From contig JASHQT010000365.1 of the NCBI GenBank assembly GCA_030039005.1, forward strand, positions 1 through 8,896: a stretch of 8,896 nucleotides of DNA. The letters are read 5' to 3'. Position 1 is the first letter of the stretch. Each line of letters begins with the position of its first letter. The notes beneath the pieces are model-generated. The model did not search any database and was not told the DNA's origin. It saw only the letters and a program-made list of their open reading frames with translations. Made by a program: the position numbers and the translations under genes. The stretch is from Bryobacteraceae bacterium (lineage in GTDB: Bacteria > Acidobacteriota > Terriglobia > Bryobacterales > Bryobacteraceae). This document shows, piece after piece, positions 6,453 through 8,896 of this stretch.

Positions 6453-6824
6453 ATGGCAAAGCCCGAGTCGCTGGGACAATTCGAGCAGCTCGTTCTCACC
6501 GCCATTCTCGCACGCCGCGACGACGCCTACGGCGTATCCATCCATGCCAAGGTACAGGAACTCGCTCATCCCAAGGCGGTCTCGCTCGGCGCGGTCTATG
6601 TGACGCTCGACCGCTTGGAAGACAAGGGCCTGATTTCGTCCTGGCTTTCCGACCCCACGCCCGAGCGCGGCGGACGCGCCAAGCGTTGTTACCGTCTGGA
6701 AGCGGTGGGCGAACGTGCGCTGGCCGAATCCGCCGTAACAGCCAAACGCATGTGGGATGGCATCACGGAGGTGTGGGGCAAGGACTGGGTTAGGCAAGGG
6801 GGGAAACGATGGGCGACGGATTGA
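6453..6824 (+). CDS. PadR-family transcriptional regulator
   Basis: The 123-residue protein is a PadR-type winged helix-turn-helix repressor. Residues about 8-80 hold the fold: FEQLVLTAILARRDDAYGVSIHAKVQEL, then VSLGAVYVTLDRLEDKGLISSWLSDPTPERGGRAKRCYRLEAVGERAL. The recognition helix (GAVYVTLDRLEDKG) and the wing with PTPERGGRAKR are typical. The short C-terminal helix makes it a small PadR protein that would dimerise. In Acidobacteriota such regulators commonly sit directly before ABC-type permease genes of the MacB/ADOP kind. Here the partner is a small membrane protein whose start overlaps the PadR stop by 16 bases. The ATG at 6453 has only a weak ribosome binding site (GAG or GGGG upstream), but a good promoter precedes it. 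The ligand and regulon are unknown. Confidence 0.9.
   Translation: MAKPESLGQFEQLVLTAILARRDDAYGVSIHAKVQELAHPKAVSLGAVYVTLDRLEDKGLISSWLSDPTPERGGRAKRCYRLEAVGERALAESAVTAKRMWDGITEVWGKDWVRQGGKRWATD
6796..6803 (+). promoter_or_regulatory. ribosome binding site inside padR end
   Basis: AAGGGGGG lies within the last codons of padR, 5 bases before the ATG at 6809. It supports initiation of the overlapping membrane-protein gene there. Confidence 0.7.
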
Positions 6825-7372
6825 ACGAACGGGGCCCGCTAGAGAAGCTCATCGCGCCGCTGATTCCCCGCGCCTGCCGCGAGGAGGTGCTGGGCGATCT
6901 CCACGAGTGCAGTGCGACACCGGGCAACTATGTTCTCCAAGCTCTCCGGACCGTGCCGCTGGTGATTGCCAGCCGAATCCGGCGGACCTGGGAGCCGATG
7001 TTATTTGCGATTCAGGCTGCTGTCTTATATTTTTCGTTCTACGCGGCGGCGTCGCGAACAATGCCCTGGTTTACCGAGGATCTTTTCGGTCTGCTCTCCC
7101 TGGCGATTCCCTGTGCAGCGGCGCTGGCGGCATTGGTCATCGAAGAAGCATACGCTGCGCCGAACCGGACGGCGGCGGAGCGATGGGGACTACCTGCCGC
7201 AGTCGCAATTGTCGCCGCGTTCGCATCGCAAGCAGCGCTGCTGGCGTTTCGATCCAGCTTCGCTTTGCCCCTCATAATCACCTTTCGTGGAGCGGCGGCC
7301 GGATTAACGTGGATGCTTCTGATTCGGGCGGTAATTCCGCCACCGTCCCGATCCCGCCGGGGGCAAGCCTGA
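6809..7372 (+). CDS. small membrane protein with permease-prefix-like N-terminus
   Basis: The 187-residue protein begins with a short soluble part containing LIPRACREEVLGDLHE (18-33) and NYVLQALRTVPLVIASRIRR (40-59). These resemble the cytoplasmic prefix found before the first membrane helix of acidobacterial MacB-like permeases. Four hydrophobic segments follow at about 64-82, 92-111, 126-147 and 153-176. The large extracellular loop, the FtsX-like core and any ATPase gene are all absent, so this is an orphan prefix-type protein rather than a full transporter. It has a positively charged tail (RSRRG). The gene overlaps padR by 16 bases and has its own ribosome binding site, so the regulator probably controls it. 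A role in sensing, or as a partner of transporters elsewhere, is conceivable but unsupported. Confidence 0.78.
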   Translation: MGDGLNERGPLEKLIAPLIPRACREEVLGDLHECSATPGNYVLQALRTVPLVIASRIRRTWEPMLFAIQAAVLYFSFYAAASRTMPWFTEDLFGLLSLAIPCAAALAALVIEEAYAAPNRTAAERWGLPAAVAIVAAFASQAALLAFRSSFALPLIITFRGAAAGLTWMLLIRAVIPPPSRSRRGQA

Positions 7373-7382
7373 CGGATCAGGC
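7367..7382. terminator. weak hairpin between convergent genes
   Basis: GCCTGA (7367-7372) and TCAGGC (7377-7382) form a 6-bp stem around CGGA. It overlaps the stop of the membrane-protein gene and lies just beyond the DUF192 gene, in a convergent junction. No T-tract follows on either strand, so a terminator role is only possible. Confidence 0.25.
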
Positions 7383-7385
7383 AAG

Positions 7386-7745
7386 CTAGCTATCGTAGGT
7401 TTCGAATTCCAATTGATCGCCGGCGGCCGTCTTCGTCGCCTGGGCGGTCCCGCTCGGGAGTTCCAGAACCGAATGTGCCCACAAACATGCCGACATCCTC
7501 CAGCGCGGCATCGCGGCGCGGATCTTGACCACCTTACGCCGCTTATCCAGGAACAAAACGTCGATGGGAAATTTCATGCCCACCGTATGAACGCCTTCGC
7601 ACGGCGTGATCCACAGGCCTTCGCCCGGTTCCAGCCGTTCATGCTTCAACAAGCCCGTTTTCCGCGTCTTGCTGGTATCGGCGATTAGGGCGCGATCCGC
7701 CAGTGTCGCCTCGCGGGATGGATTGTGTACGCGCAGCCGCCGCAT
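7386..7745 (-). CDS. DUF192 family protein
   Basis: The 119-residue protein fits the DUF192 family along its length. It opens with MRRLRVHN and LADRALIADTSKTRKTGLLKHERLEPGEGLWI, then the signature HTVGMKFPIDVLFLD (53-67), KVVKIRAAMPRW and a final VLELPSGTA with GDQLEFE. DUF192 proteins are small beta-rich domains of unknown function; many are exported, but no signal peptide is visible here. The ATG at 7745 is chosen because family proteins usually start with such a basic strand; an in-frame TTG at 7766 would add seven residues. Neither start has a strong ribosome binding site. It lies 54 bases downstream of the NTF2-like gene on the same strand and could share its transcript. Confidence 0.85.
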   Translation of the reverse strand: MRRLRVHNPSREATLADRALIADTSKTRKTGLLKHERLEPGEGLWITPCEGVHTVGMKFPIDVLFLDKRRKVVKIRAAMPRWRMSACLWAHSVLELPSGTAQATKTAAGDQLEFETYDS

Positions 7746-7799
7746 GAGTGGTTCGGTCCCATCCAAATGATCGGCTAGCAGAGGCCGCGGCTTTATCCG

Positions 7800-8753
7800 T
7801 TACTTCGTCCCGCCGGTTTCCCACCCCGTTTTGGAGTTGTACGGCATGGTGAAGCCCATGGCCTCAATCTGGTGAATCTTGCCGTCATAGATCTTGAAAA
7901 TGTGCGCGGCTGGCAGGTCGAACGGCTTGAAATTCATATCGATTTTCTCGAGGCCCGGCACGCCCACGATTTTGACGTACTTCTGCTCCATCGGCTGCCG
8001 GAATTGGGATAGCCCGAATGCCAGGCCCATTTCCCGATCGGCGATCCAGATGCGCCGCGGCTCGATGCGGGTAATGTAGTCGAACGTGTGGGTCTTGAGC
8101 TGCGCCTCGCAACCCATGGCGCCCGTGGTTCCGATCCCCGGGGTCTTCGACGGCGGATTGCCCGTGGTCTGCATGCCGTTCTCGTGTCGCAGGCAATCGC
8201 CGGCGAAAGGAGCGTTGTTGGCGTCGGCGGTCACCAGCGCGGTGTAATACGAATCGGCGATCTTCAACATTTGCGCGCGCGGCGTCCGGTCGGCCTTAGG
8301 CACCATTTCCAGGAACGCCGGCCGGGGTGTTTCCAGGTTCGCGAGCGACCGGGGCATGAACCCGCGTGCCACCAGATGCTCGGCCTCCACGATCTTGCCG
8401 TCTTTCAGCTTCAGGCGCAGGCCCAACTGGATCGGTTTGTCGCCTTCCTTCAACATCCCCATGAATCCCACCTGCTCGGCGACAGGATCGGGAACATAGA
8501 TCTTGAACGTGGTCGGGCCTTCCGTCACTGTCTTCCACAGCCCCTCGCCCGGCTTCATCGGGACCGTGTTCTCGACGAACTTCACGTCGGCCGCGAAAGC
8601 TACGCGCGAGGGATCGTGCGCCACCATCGCGGCAATGTAGTCATCCACGGTTTTATCGAGACAGGCGCGGTCGCACTTGGCCGCGCTTGCGGCGCTGGTC
8701 ATTGCCAACATGCTGACGCACAGAATGGTCATGCTTTTGAGAAATGTTTTCAT
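7800..8753 (-). CDS. secreted protein of two NTF2-like halves, DUF8021-like
   Basis: The 317-residue precursor has a signal peptide (1-24, cleavage after SAASA). The mature N-terminus KCDRACLDKTVDDYIAAMVAHDPSR leads into a region of about 100 residues with helix-then-sheet order (ADVKFVENTVPMKPGEGLW, then LRLKLKDGKIVEAEHLVAR at 112-130). A second half (about 160-305) repeats the order: ADSYYTALVTADAN, DCLRHENGMQTTG, YITRIEPRRIWIADREMGLAFGL and IFKIYDGKIHQIEAMG. Both halves look like NTF2/SnoaL-type cone folds, and the text of the motifs matches what I know of DUF8021 proteins. Four cysteines (27, 31, 187, 215) could form disulphides. No enzyme activity is established. The ATG at 8753 is preferred over an upstream frame start at 8840 because the signal peptide begins there; no Shine-Dalgarno sequence is seen. 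Confidence 0.78.
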   Translation of the reverse strand: MKTFLKSMTILCVSMLAMTSAASAAKCDRACLDKTVDDYIAAMVAHDPSRVAFAADVKFVENTVPMKPGEGLWKTVTEGPTTFKIYVPDPVAEQVGFMGMLKEGDKPIQLGLRLKLKDGKIVEAEHLVARGFMPRSLANLETPRPAFLEMVPKADRTPRAQMLKIADSYYTALVTADANNAPFAGDCLRHENGMQTTGNPPSKTPGIGTTGAMGCEAQLKTHTFDYITRIEPRRIWIADREMGLAFGLSQFRQPMEQKYVKIVGVPGLEKIDMNFKPFDLPAAHIFKIYDGKIHQIEAMGFTMPYNSKTGWETGGTK

Positions 8754-8780
8754 TTGGAGAGTGATCCCTAAATCGTAGCC

Positions 8781-8786
8781 AGTATA
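8781..8786 (-). promoter_or_regulatory. candidate -10 box for the NTF2-like gene
   Basis: TATACT on the - strand matches the -10 consensus at 5 of 6 positions and would start a transcript about 20 bases before the ATG at 8753. The best -35 candidate, TTGTCC (8807-8812), is 20 bases away, which is too far for a strong promoter. Confidence 0.35.
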
Positions 8787-8855
8787 TCCCTCCGGTCTCC
8801 CTTTCGGGACAATCTCGAGGCGGTTGGCGTCTAAACTCAACAGGACGCTCGAACT

Positions 8856-8896
8856 GTGCGAATACTACGGATCATCGGTTGGCTTATCGTCCTGGA
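8856..8896 (+). CDS. possible start of a membrane or exported protein, cut by the window edge
   Basis: A frame opening with GTG at 8856 encodes MRILRIIGWLIVL before the sequence ends: two arginines followed by a hydrophobic stretch, as in a signal peptide or first membrane helix. AGGA at 8842-8845 lies 10 bases upstream as a possible ribosome binding site. Only 13 full codons are visible, so the family cannot be told. Confidence 0.4.
   Translation, partial: MRILRIIGWLIVL

Noticed and set aside
8088..8771. 227-codon open frame on the + strand opposite the NTF2-like gene
   Set aside because: It is a shadow of the - strand gene, which has a signal peptide and recognisable family motifs.

Overview
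The window is about 60% GC chromosomal DNA. It has eight supportable protein genes, the first few codons of a ninth at the right edge, and no RNA genes, CRISPR array or insertion sequence. Several families seen here (a small secreted DUF5818-like protein, a PadR regulator coupled to a permease-prefix-like membrane protein, a TonB C-terminal-domain protein) are typical of Acidobacteriota, especially the Bryobacterales/Solibacter group. This assignment is an inference from protein families and base composition; no marker gene is present.

Left part (1-4842, + strand): a non-coding stretch of about 200 bases leads into an ORF6N-domain DNA-binding protein (199-747), a family shared with phage antirepressors. 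Its coding sequence contains a perfect inverted repeat with 14-bp arms (415-445), written in codons rare for this DNA. Forty-one bases later begins a coupled two-gene unit. The first gene encodes an exported TPR protein with a probable C-terminal outer-membrane barrel (789-2834). The second, overlapping it by 17 bases, encodes an exported protein with a GHL10-like TIM barrel, i.e. a putative glycoside hydrolase (2818-4842). This pairing resembles PgaA/PgaB and PelB/PelA of synthase-dependent exopolysaccharide export, but no synthase or deacetylase is visible in the window. It is the best candidate here for an uncharacterised system.

Middle part (4860-6345, - strand): a secreted DUF5818-like protein (6345-6031) is followed, after a gap with a perfect 8-bp GC-rich hairpin, by an exported protein with TPR-like repeats and two TonB C-terminal-type domains (5948-4860). 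The latter converges on the hydrolase gene with a 17-base gap.

Right part (6400-8896): a good sigma70-type promoter overlapped by an imperfect dyad drives a PadR regulator (6453-6824) and, by 16-base overlap, a small membrane protein resembling an orphan permease prefix (6809-7372). On the - strand follow a DUF192 protein (7745-7386) and a secreted protein of two NTF2-like halves, DUF8021-like (8753-7800). A divergent gene probably starts at 8856 and runs off the window.
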